Assembly (NCBI RefSeq): GCF_021869535.1
Contig: NW_026262712.1
Coordinates: 113,767,640 to 113,831,639, forward strand
Length of the DNA: 64,000 bases
Direction of reading: 5' to 3'
Source of the DNA: Mytilus californianus
Taxonomy: Eukaryota > Mollusca > Bivalvia > Mytilida > Mytilidae
The notes below the pieces were generated by a model. That model worked only from the letters and a program-made list of their open reading frames with translations. It was not told the DNA's origin and did not search any database. Shown piece after piece: positions 22,101 to 34,100 of the stretch (positions are counted from its first letter, which is position 1; each line of letters starts with the position of its first letter). The position numbers were made by a program, and so were the translations under genes.

Positions 22101-25100
22101 TCCGAAAAACTGGAAAATCCCCCCTTTTTTAATGAATAAAACCCCATTACTCGGAAACCTAAAATCTAAAATTTATAAAAAACGAAAGGGAGCTCACGTC
22201 AATAGATATAAACAATTTACCAAAGTTTTATGCAAATTGGTTTAAGCATTTTTGAGTTAATGTCCGACATGTTGACGACGGACGTACAGATGGACAGCGG
22301 TATACCATAATACGTCCCGTAAACGGGCGTATAAAAATCATGCATCTGAGACTAAATGTACATTATAAAATATTTTCATACACAGGTAAATGAAAATAAT
22401 TTTGTTGTTAAGTATACTTCTTATTCTGTCTGTATAATCTTCCGTTAAGGAAAACCAAGAAATCTTTACTTTTCTTTTTAAGTAGACTCTGAACCATGAA
22501 TTAAGGGAAATTCATGGAAGTAAAATAATTATTTCTTATTTTTAATTTTTGTGGTTATTGTAGCTAGTGCAGTATAATTGATTAGTATGTTTAGACAAAA
22601 GACATAACAGAAATATATAAAGAACTGATGTGATTTCCGAGTATTATCACTCAATACTAATACTTCTAATACAATTCAACGCCTCTAATTGTACTAACTT
22701 ACCAAATATCCTATTATAAGCACTGGTAATATGTTATTCGTTGCGTCCTTATTCCCGCCAATACGCCAACTCTCGTTACCTGGTAACTATTCGAGATCTT
22801 ATCCTGAGTTAGGTAGTTTACCATGGATTATTCCGGGAACCGGGCTACGCGGTATTTCTAACTACCGTACTGTCTACATAGTAATGTCACGTCCATTATA
22901 CCATATTACACAACACTCCCTCCCCCCCCCCCCCCCCCCCCCCCCCCCACTTTGAAAGGAGTGAGTTTACTTCCTATTCGAATATTCACTATCTTCCTTT
23001 AGTCCACCCCGTCTGGTCGCACCACGGGGATAAAAATAAATCTCCAAATATATATTTATATATATTTTCCAATGTTGACATATTAACAACATACATATAT
23101 TTCAAAAATCCACAATTGCTCCGTTGTCGCTCTGCGGAGTTATTTTAAAACTAACATATCATTCCTCGATATATATATTACACACAATCTTCACTGTAAT
23201 GTCCATTCAAAATTTACAACTGATTTCCTTTATCCTCTATGTACACACGAATCTGCTCTATATGTACATCATAGTATCCTGTCTTATATATGAAGTTACC
23301 TTGCGGTACTGGAGTCTTGGCACCTCGGACATCTGAACTTTACCATAGTGTCAGCCAGCGCTGGTGTCAAATCTATACAAGCTCCATGGTACCACTCATC
23401 GCAAAAATCACACTGTATCATAAACAGTCCATCATCTGGTTTTCTGCACAAACAGTGTAAGTCTGGATTAGTCGCCTTGGTCACATCTTCACCGTCCTGT
23501 AACCGGTGCTGGCACTGTTTTAACCAGGGTGGTACTTCTCTGTCTTTACATGGCTTTAAACGGTCATGATTTATTGTCAGTACAGTTTTTTGCAATTTTA
23601 TCTTGTACACATACGAAGATAATTTGGCACATACAAGTCCTGGACCTTTCCAAGGTGGGTCCAATTTCTTCGCTCTACCTTTAATTTTTGCCGTGTCTAA
23701 AACATAAACTAAATCTCCTATTTTGTATTCTCTCTCCAGAATACGTACATCATAATCACGTTTCATGGTATTCTGTGTAGTTTTTAGCGTGTTGCGCGCT
23801 ATTTCATGTGCAGATGTTATGGCATCTCGGAGTCTTATCACAAAGCTTACTTTCAAAATTGCGTCCTTGGTCTGTAAAAACCTGAAATGGGAATCCAAAA
23901 CGAGAGAAAAACTCGTTCACAGCAGCTCTTGCCGTATGTTCTGCAGTTTGTGTTGGTAACGGAATACATTCCATCCATTTGGAAAACTGATCAACCATAA
24001 CTAGTACATGGGCATTCCCAAATTTCGTCTCTGGCAGTGGTCCTAGAAAATCTAAGTGGACACGCTCCATTGGTGCACCTGCATGAAACTGGGTGAGCGG
24101 ACATTTAGCCTTCCTGTTTGGCTTCTTGTGTAAATTGCATGTACTGCATGTTTTGACAAAGTCTCTTATTCGTTGTGTCATACCATACCATTGATATTTC
24201 GCCTTGATTCTTAATGTGGTCCTATTCATACCTTGGTGACCTGCAGCAGGAATATCATGACATAATGATATCACTTGTTCTACAAGATCTCTTGGTACCA
24301 CAAGTCTTGGTGTTCTGTCTTTCTTGTCCAAATTTCTCAATATTCCATTATCATCTAAGTAGAACATATCTTTGTTTATCCAATATTTCTTAGCTGTTGG
24401 ACTGCATCTGAATATTGTAGCCTCTGATGGTTCTGTTTTGTCCCTGAACCATACCAGTATTAACTCCAAGTCTGGGTCTTTAGACTGGTAATCTCGTAAT
24501 TGCTCTGGTGAATAAGTACTAGCTTCTATACCTGTCTCAGTAATGGCATTTACATTTGGAAGGTCCAAATATGTCGCGTAAACTGACATACCAAGTGGTG
24601 TAGTGACTATTTCCACTGAACTGTGACAAACATTGTGGTTCTGGCTTACTGTATCTTGATTTGGTACTGTCAAATACTTGTGGCTGGACCGGAGATGTAC
24701 CTAAATTCTCATTCACGTGACTTGTCACGTTCTGGTCCCCGTCTTGTGATATTGAACTATCTGGTGTAGCATTGTCCTTTATAATCACATTTGTATGTTG
24801 TGCATTGTCCTGTTTCAGTAAATTGTTCTCAGAAATCAAAGAACTCGGTAGTACTGTAAGTGGTCCTGTATTGTGTGGTTGCTCAAAAGTTTTACAGTCT
24901 TGATGTGAAGCTAAAGGAATAACGTTATCTACGTCTTCTTGAAAACCAAGCCAACTTTGGTGAGCACGAGTACAATAATCGCATGCTCCACAGGGTAGAT
25001 TGTGTTTTAGCACGTTCCCAGCTGCTAATCTATTCTGTGAACAAGCTAAATCTGGCAGACGTGATAATGCGTCCGCATTTTGGTGTCTTTTACCTGGCCT

Positions 25101-28100
25101 GTGCTTTACTGTCATGTGATACTGGCTTAGCTCCTCTAACCATCGAGCTAGTTGTCCTTGTGGCTCTTTAAAGTGCAATAACCATGTTAAACTGCTATGG
25201 TCTGTACGGACTATAAACTCTCTTCCTAAAAGGTAATGTTTATAATGTCTGGTGAATTTCACTACTGCAAGCAATTCTTTCCGTGTCGTGCAGTATCGTT
25301 TTTGCTCATGGGTTAATGAAAAACTTCCGTAGGCAACGGGACGCTCTACACCATCTTGTACTTGTATTAATTCTGCGCCAATTGCGAAATTGGAAGCATC
25401 TGTGTCCAAAATAAACGGATCTTTATTGTTGGGTAATGCCAATAACGGAGTTGTTGCCAATGCCTCTACAAGTTTGTCAAAAGCCTCTTGCTCTGAATCT
25501 CCCCATGTGTACGGTTTCTTACCGGTCAATTGATACAAAGGGTAGGATAAATCTGCAAAATTCTTAATGAAAGTTCTATGATAATTAGCAAAGCCAAGAA
25601 ATTGTTCAACCTCTCTTGTTGTTGTAGGTTCTTTCCAGTTCTTAACAACTTCAACATATTCACTGCCAATTGCCATACCATCTCTATTGATTGTTCTGCC
25701 TAAAAAGTCAATTTCCTTTTAAAAGAAGTCACATTTCCTAGGTTTCAATTTGAGCCCATACTCTCTGAAACGTTCAAAAACTCATCTTAAATTCTGTAAA
25801 CGGTCTTCAAATGTCTTTCCTATTATTAGAATATCGTCCAGGAAGGCGAGTACAACATTCCATGTTAAACCTCTGAGAACGAGATTCATTACTCGTGAAT
25901 ATGTTCCAGGGGCATTGCAAAGGCCAAAACTCATTCGGACAAAGTGGAATAATCCATATTTAGTGATGAAGGCAGTCTTTTCCTTGTCTGAGTCCTTCAC
26001 TTTAATCTGATAATATGCACTATTAGCGTCCAATTTTGAAAACCATTCGTTTTCCGCCAAAGTGTCCAAACATTCGTCTATCAAGGGAAGCGGATAGACA
26101 TCTTTTTTCGTCACGGAATTTAACTTCCGGTAATCAATACACCAGCGCACGTTTCCATCGCGCTTGCGCACAAGTACTGGGGCAGATGCCCATTCTGACA
26201 TAGATGGTTCTATGATACCTGCATCTAACATTTTCTTTAAATGGTTTTCTTCTTCGTGTGCAAAACACATGGGCGTTCGTCTTATTCGTTGTTTGATAGG
26301 GCGCGCATCGCCTGTATCAATCTGGTGTTCAATGTGGTTAAATGTTCCCAAGTCAAAATCATCTAGTGCAAAAACATCAGCAAATTCATGAAGTAAATTT
26401 GCAACTTTGGACTTTTGGTCTTCAGCAAGTGTACTGGATTTATCCAATATGTTCTGCAACTGTTCCGGTAGTGTATTGTTATCTCTGGCTATTCCAGTTG
26501 TTGATACTGACGGGGCTGGCCCCGTTTCAACAATGTCAGCTTCAATTGCTTCGCCTAAAAGAGTTCCCTTTTGCAAAACTATCTTGTTGTTCGTTACATT
26601 AAGTAAACTGACACATGGCAAAGAACTAGCGTTGTAATAACCACGTGGGATTAACAAATCTATCTCTTTATTAGGTTCAACTATAAAATCAGTTAATTCC
26701 GCTGACAAATCTGACTCTAATTGTACGACTGAATTAGGAGGTATGACTGTTCTATGTGGAACGGTAATTTTAGCTACTCTTGCTATCACGTTCACAGGCG
26801 GTACCAGTCCAACATGTCCATGTACCATAGGTAGTGCTTCTCCATTGATGAAAAAAATTAATTTTCTGCAGTCTAAAATTACTTTTGCTTTGACTAGAAA
26901 ATCAAGTCCTAATAGCATGTCATTATCAATAGGCGCAACATAAATATCTGTCCGATATGTTCTTTCACCAATTTGTAATTCAACTGGTCCCACTACAAAG
27001 GCATCCATGTGCATACCACGCCCTGCTGCATGCATTGTTGTTTTTCTTTTCATGGGTGGTTTTTTGCTAAGAGATTCATAAACTTTGTCAGAAATGATTG
27101 TTACTTCTGCTGTGGTATCTACTACCGAAATTACAGGCTGTCCATGCACTTTTAAAGTGAATCGAAGCATAGATGCTGAGCCTAACTGGCAAATAGTTCC
27201 CCCTAAGTGTACGGGATCTTGCAACTGAAGCTCAATTACTTTCTGTAAATCATTATCAGGCTCCGTTGTGTGCAATGATGAATTAGACAGAGTATCTGTG
27301 GATGTTGACATGTCACATGTTTTTAACGGGGTAATCCCCGAAACAGGTGTCTTGTTTCTTTCGTTTGAAATGGTGTTTAACGTTAGGCGGTTAGGTGTGG
27401 TCAGAGTCAGGGTTCCGCCCTTTAGCCCGACTCTTTCTGGTTTAAATGGTCTGTGTAATTTTTTTCTGTTGATGAATGCAAGTCAGGACAGTCCCGTTGT
27501 ATATGGCCAAACTGGTGACAGAAGTAGCAAGCCATATTTGCTAATTTTTCAGGTGGAATAGGTCCCCAGCGCCTTTTAAATTGTGATTGTCGCTGATTAT
27601 CTTGCCTATTTTCCCTGTTACGCCATTGTTGGCGATTACCTTGATTTTGTTGGCTGAATGGTTGGGTTGCTGGCTGGACTTCATTTTGTGCAGGAAATTG
27701 TTTTGCCTGCTGTTGTTTTTGAAGCTGCTGTTTAATGTCTCCAATTTCCTGCTTATGAAATGCTTCCATAGCAGTCATCTTTTCTAGCAGTGTGTTCATT
27801 TGTTTAGACAATTCGGACTTGGTGTCCGTCTTACCAATGGCGTGAACAGCTAGGTCGCTATCATAATCACTTGGTTCATCCTGATTTGGTGTTGGATCAC
27901 GTCTACCGGTTGGTTTACCAAATATAGCTGTGTGGTTATGTTGGAACCATTTTATCTGGTCAATTGCTGCTTCAACAGATGTTGGTCTGGCGGTGGCTCC
28001 ATGTTGACCAGCTTCTTTATCTGAGCATCCCTGGCATATTTTCCAGATAGCTTGTGTATACATATAACTGTCGGGAAGATTTCTAAAGGCTTTACAGGCT

Positions 28101-31100
28101 AACGAGAGAACTCGGTCTGCCCAATCTTCCAATTTCTCATTTGTATTTTGTCGTGCACTCATGAACTGAACTTGCAACGTCTCTGGTAAGTCTTGAAAAT
28201 TGAACCTTTTCTCTAATTTGTGAATTAATTTGCGACGGATTTCAGATGAAGGTATATGTAATTCTACCTGTTGACGACGTCTTGGGACTGGAACTGGCCT
28301 TTCTAATCTAGGTTCGTGCTCGTTGGGCCCTTGCTGCCATCCCAATTGCTTTGTCTGCTGTTGTGTATTTTGATTACGTGAATAATCACGTTTTTCAATG
28401 TGCTCAATGGGACCTTGCTGCCATCCCAATTGTGATGTCTGCTGCTGTGTATTTTGGTTACGTGAATAATCACGTTTTTCAATGTTTTCCTCAACATTTA
28501 ATCTGATACTTGGTTTCGTGTACCCTAATTCATCTGTTCTATGAATTTTGTCTGGCTTAAACTGTCGATCAATTGAAAAATCTTGAACTTTATCCTGGTC
28601 ATCATACTTCGTTTGTAGTAATGGTTTTCTTTCATCAGGTCTTGACAATTTTGTTGAATACTGGTGGTCCCCATACTGCAAAGTGTAATTTAAAGGCTTG
28701 CTCATCGCTGAACTGGGACGTGATAACTCACGTTTGACTTCCTCAGGCTCAGGTTTAAGCAAACATTCATCAGAAGGTGTGTCAGAATCCGAAAAGTCAT
28801 TGATTTCTGCTTCTCGTCTTGCATATTCCGAATGAAATCCAGATGTTTTAAGGGCATACGATACAGTAGCAGGGGCAGATAATAACGTTTTTAAAACTTT
28901 TCGTGTTGTTTTCGCGACGTTGTTAATCAGAACGTTGTAATTTCGCGATGTTTCTAATAAGAACGATTGTATTTCGCGACGTCGCTTTAGATGTAGTCAC
29001 ATTTGCGGAAATCCACTGACGTCATAATCCCGATTGTGCGAATTTGAAAAAAGTACCTGCAATGAAAATCGGCCAAATCACGAGAATTGTTATATTTATT
29101 CATTAATAAGGAAGTCAACAATATTAACTTCGAACGGGAAAAAAATCAAATCCACATTCTTAATTTTCTATGTCTGTTATTTCATATAGGAAATGAATTA
29201 GAGATATGAAAAACATAAGACGTCGATGAGAGAGAAACCCAACTACACAAAAAACAAACATAAGTGATTTATATAGTAACTTCACCATTTGGCTAACTCT
29301 AAGTCGTAATGAGAATTGTACGGATAAATTTAGCAGAGACTATCAACAAAATGACAAAAAAAACGTAATAAATAATGACAACGCATCTTACTGTTCCTGA
29401 CTTTGAAAAGGTACATTAAAGAGTTTAACGGCATTTTTAGAATTTAACCTGTGGAATATATAAGTGTATGAAGAAGAATTGTCAGTTAAAATGACTCAGT
29501 TATAAGCCCCGTATTGTAGACCAAAAACAAAAACGCACCCGTTGATGTGCTAAGCATATCCTCTTTGTACATATTGAGAGAGAAAAATCGGCACACAGGA
29601 ATTTGGCAGACCAGAGTTGCAACTCATTGATGTTAAGTTACTGACCAAATACGAAGTCTTTTTATAAAGTAGTTTCTCAGATAAGAAACAAAATATTTGT
29701 TGGACCGGACAAACAATGTGGTTGCACTCACTCCTAGATTGAAGGTATAATACAGACAAGTAATTCAATGATTATATGTACCGTAATAAAAAAAAATACC
29801 CTGAAGACAAGCTTAGGTAACTTATCTATTGATACAGAATCATTAAATTTCATGCTCTAATATCGACTGCTGTATGAAATGTTATACTACATTGTAATTG
29901 ACTAAGCTGACCCGATTTAATGTGGGTATGATTTTGTGTTCATGTAATGCCTATAGATTGGTCGTTAGTTTTCTAGTTTGAATTATTTCACATTTTCATG
30001 TCGGGGCTTTTTAAAGCTGACTATACGGTGTGGCTTTTTCTTTTTCTTTTTTTTTTTTGTGTTGAAGGCCGTAGGGTGACCTTTAATAGCGTTTATCTTC
30101 GTCATTTGAACTATGGTTGATAGTTTGCAATCATACCAAATGTCCTTATTTTAATATCATCCCCCTTACTTTATAATTGTTGCACATTTTATCATGTCGG
30201 GGCCTTTTGAATAATTAAAACTATGTTCAAGCTGTGTTGTCTACATGAATTGTATGACTAATGTCGGACAGAGATGTTAATGAATTTTTCTATTATTTAT
30301 ATCTGTTTTGTTTCCGAACATTTCTTTTCTAAAAGTAATTTACTAGAATACTTTTTCTATCCGAGTTTCAAAACAATTCATAAAGGTTTGGCAAATATGA
30401 TGCTATTTTACGAGGAGCCAGCTTTATTAATTTTCATGATTAATATCATTGGTTTAAAAAAAACACCTTGGCTCTACCACTGAAATTGACAACGTAGTAT
30501 AGTGAACGGCGGGAAAGATTTCACGACGTTGTTGCGAATAAAACTTATCCCAACGTAGTTTGGCGCCTTATTGGCAAACGTCCCGTTTTCCAATAAAAAT
30601 TAAGGTTTATTGCTTTTATTGAAAAAACAAGCACATGGACCCCCAGTTTTTTCTTTTGCAATCGATCAAGTTCTGTTTCAAGAACGCTCCGCCAAAATTT
30701 TAAGAAAAAATCAACGATAGAATGTTTTCTGCACTTCTGTGTAGACGTAAAAATATTTTCAACTTCTTTATTTCACTTGTAATAAAAGAATTTAGGATAT
30801 ACTTATTTATTTCAACCGTTAACTTGTTACAGCATGCTGATGCCATGGATCAAGGGAACATTTTACAAAAAAACCGGTTAAATTATGACTGTTCGTTCAA
30901 AAGTATTGGTACTTTCCTTAAAAGTCCTTATTTATGAAATTTCAGGGTTTTTCCTTCAAATATGCAAATTCCGAACCAAATTATCTCAAAAAGTAAGTCA
31001 TAAAGGTATATTTTTCTTTGCATATTTCAAAAGTACACATCGAAATTGACCTTCTACCAAAATTTCAAGAAAAAATCAACGAGGGATCTCTACTGTATCG

Positions 31101-34100
31101 TATGCCCTTAACTTCACCATAATCAACATAGTCGTGTAAATCATAACTTGACTGAGTCCGTGATTTGTATTCTTGTAGCTGTGTAACTGGTGTAAAATCT
31201 ATCAAATCCATCAAAGTTTCAGTAAGTCGTAGTCTTGGTATTTCAGAAAGATGCTCAAACTGAATATTACCATATGTCTCTCTCAAAAAAACGGCTAATT
31301 TTCTCCAAATTGCTCTGATAACGGCTAATTCGTCTAATTTCTACACAAAACGGCTAATTTTAGCAAAACGTAAAACAATTATCGAAAATAAATTTGTAAA
31401 CACTGTAATTAACGCAAGTTTTTATGCTTATATTATCTCCGTGTTCAAACACTTCATAATATACCAAATATAGCAATATGAACTTCGCAATTACACGTGA
31501 CGTACTCACTTCTGTGTCTCGATAAATTCGTCTTTTTAACACAGGAAACCCTGCTCGCCAAGCACCAGTGATGTGATTTCCGAGTATTATCACTCAATAC
31601 TAATACTTCTAATACAATTCAACGCCTCTAATTGTACTAACTTACCAAATATCCTATGATACGCTCTGGTAATATGTTATTCGTTGCGTCCTTATTCCCG
31701 CCAATACGCCAACTCTCGTTACCTGGTAACTATTCGAGATCTTATCCTGAGTTAGGTAGTTTACCATGGATTATTCCGGGAACCGGGCTACGCGGTATTT
31801 CTAACTACCGTACTGTCTACATAGTAATGTCACGTCCATTATACCATATTACACAACAGAACATTTTTCATAACTTGTTTTTTCTTATAATGAGTGTTGT
31901 AATAAAAAAGATAGCTACTAAAGTACACACATGATTTTTAACATTTCAGCTTCAAATGATGAGCAGTCAAAAGACTTTGATTGGTATCTTTATCAGTCAA
32001 AGACAGAATTATTGATATACATTTTCATGAATTCCACAACTCATCCTAGGCCTATTGTTAGTATATGTACATGTATGGGTCATTTTAAAAAAATGTCGAA
32101 TTTTGAAATTGCAAAATTGATTTAAAGTTACCTATTCAAACAACCCTCGTCATAAGCAAATCAAAACAAACAGTACTTATAGAACAACATATAAAAAGAT
32201 GCAATCTTGATAATGTCATACAAGAATATATTGAAACATTTTTTGATAGGTGGTGCAATATTTTGTCTCTCCTGTTACCATGTTCAAAAGAAATTTAGGG
32301 TTATTTAGAAAAGGTTGCGATAAAATTTTAAGCTGGTTTTTCGTAGCCAATAAGATGATTCTTAAGAGTAAAAACTTCAAGTATATATATTCATTCTGTG
32401 AAATAATATATTATTTGACAATTTTCCATTTTGTACAGGATAGACATAACAGGATAGACAAATTTCTTCATTTTTGAATGCTGTTGTGAAATAACTACTC
32501 CCTTTGATGAAGTGATAATGTTTTTATGTTGTGATTTTGGTTTCCAACACGTTATTGCACTATTGCAAGTATAATATTTGGTGTAATTAATCAATATGTT
32601 GGTAACAGCATAGACATGACAAAAAAGTACCCACTATTTTTTTTCACTAAATGTTTAGGTTACTTTGCCTTTTTGAAATCAACACTGACTAGTTCAATAT
32701 TCATAGAGAGAAAAATTTAACAGCTGATTTAAGTAGCAGTAACAGGCTGGACATGGACTTCATGTACGCTGATTTAATTTAGTTTGTAGAAAAAATGTTA
32801 CTTATAATAATAAAGAAGGTACGATTTTTCATTAGAGTTATTATTTTCTTTCTAAAAAAAGTCCCTTTTGCAGATATCAAGGCGATCAGAAAATAGGAAA
32901 AAATCATTTGAAATGTGTTACTCGGACATTTTTTTTGAATGACCCGTATATGTTGTTTAATTTCAATCAGTTGAGTTCCAAGAATTAGTCTGAGTTGCCT
33001 TTTTACATTGGTGACATGATATAAAATTGATTCAAAATTGGGAAAGGTGAAATGCAAGGCTGTTTGAGCATTTCTATCCTGATTCTTGCTGAATAAAAAG
33101 TATATTTCAAGACAATTTATGTTATTTTTTTCATGCAGAAACTTATCAAACTGTTCTGAATACAATGATTTAAGGTGGCTAGGGTGTCTTTCTTCAGTTT
33201 GGATTTTGAAGGGCAGATAACAATTGGTCTAAATCTTTAATGAAATGTGCAAATTTTAAGAGTAGTGAGTAATTTTTTTTTTATTCATTTTGTTTCAACT
33301 TTGCCAAATAAGGGGAGATAATTCAGATAGTAGGGGATATAACTCAGATAAAGTTATTTTTTAATAGAAACAGTTGTGAATTTACCTATTTTAATATGTA
33401 GCATGAAAACAAGTCAACTGACCATTTTTTTTTCCGTCAGATAGCATGTTATAATACATGTAGCTATCTTCTCATATTTTATCTTAAAATTCTATGGTTT
33501 AGTTTTCTTTTTATAACACAAAATTTGGTTTTCCATGCATAATCTGTCAAAAATCTTACAGTTTTGTGTTTAACCTGTATCGTGAAAATACTTTTTTATT
33601 ATATTTTTGAAAAAAGCATGATATTTAAGACTTAATTTTGACTAATTATTAAATAAAATCTATGGATTTTAATTAAGACCCCCCCTTGAACCTCCTTGAA
33701 TAAGAAAGAAACCAGGAATTCTAAATTTGAATATGAAGATTTGAAATTATTCAAATCATTGTATTATTTTATGACGCCATAAAAAAAAATCTTTGAAAAT
33801 ACATGTTTACATCACCAATGTAATAGTCAAATCTGTAAAAATAGTTAAATCAATATAATAAAATTGAGAATGGAAATGGGAAATATGTCAAAGAGACAAC
33901 AACCCGACCAAAGAGCAGACAACAGCCGAAGGCCACCAATGGGTCTTCAATACAGTGAGAAAATCCTGTACCTGGAGGTGGTCCTCAGCTGGCCCCTAAA
34001 TGAAATTGTGTGCTAGTTCAGTGAAAATGGATGTCACACTAAACTCCAAAACATATAAATGAACTAAAATTAAAAAACATACAAGACTAACAAAAGCCAG

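Larger units (their letters stand above)
21771..23135. repeat. Tandem duplication, copy 2 (1365 bp)
   Basis: Same sequence as 20419..21770 with a 13-base longer C-tract. This copy joins directly to the retrotransposon body, so it holds the genuine 3' LTR and polypurine tract. Confidence 0.85.
23296..27464 (-). pseudogene. gypsy pol: protease, RT, RNase H, integrase, PHD finger (broken)
   Basis: The frame overlaps the end of gag and is entered by a likely -1 shift at 27458..27464. In order: an aspartic protease with VVDTTAEVTIISD, where DTG is usual (27111..27119); RT with CIDYRKLN, FGLCNAP and FLDD near 25840; RNase H with LDTDAS and RTDHSSL; integrase with an H..H/C..C zinc module (CHDIPAAGH ... 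CSTCN), then LDFLGPLP and FTDQGRNFESKL; a GPG...Y-type tail; and a C4HC3 PHD finger at 23320..23454. Breaks: TGA at 25782..25784, TAA near 25719..25721, a frameshift between about 24600 and 24690, and a deletion near 23840 that removes the third catalytic (Glu) part of the integrase core. This copy cannot encode a working polyprotein. Confidence 0.9.
27422..31340 (-). pseudogene. gypsy gag, split by an insertion
   Basis: The N-terminal part is at 31112..31340 (RAIWRKLAVFLRETYG, then IQFEHLSEIPRLRL). It is cut at a TTAA by a 2.26-kb element, and the same frame resumes at 28851 and runs to TAA at 27422. The second part contains a duplicated 28-residue segment (KRDYSRNQNTQQQT...GWQQGP), a capsid-like region (VQFMSARQNTNEKLEDWA) and a CCHC knuckle (CYFCHQFGHIQRDC). 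No ATG precedes the first conserved residues in the open frame, so the start is uncertain or lost. Confidence 0.85.
22626..31858 (-). mobile_element. Ty3/gypsy LTR retrotransposon, defective, 9.2 kb
   Basis: It is bounded by 290-bp LTRs (22626..22915 and 31569..31858) that differ at about three positions. GAAC flanks both sides (22622..22625 and 31859..31862) as a 4-bp target duplication. On the minus strand the order is 5' LTR, candidate primer-binding site, gag with zinc knuckle, protease, RT, RNase H, integrase with PHD finger, polypurine tract, 3' LTR. That order of domains is Ty3/gypsy type. It is broken by a 2.26-kb insertion in gag, two in-frame stops, a frameshift and an integrase deletion. 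It sits in intron 1 of the giant transposon's transposase, on the opposite strand. Confidence 0.93.

Noticed and set aside
28880..28999. A plausible-looking minus-strand open frame upstream of gag that reads into it
   Set aside because: It lies inside the TTAA-flanked insertion. Ignoring the insert gives a continuous gag frame, so the apparent upstream coding is chance built on CGCGACG repeats.
32779..33165. 128-codon minus-strand frame in intron 2
   Set aside because: No motif, no splice context, AT-biased composition. It could be a fragment of something, but I cannot support it.
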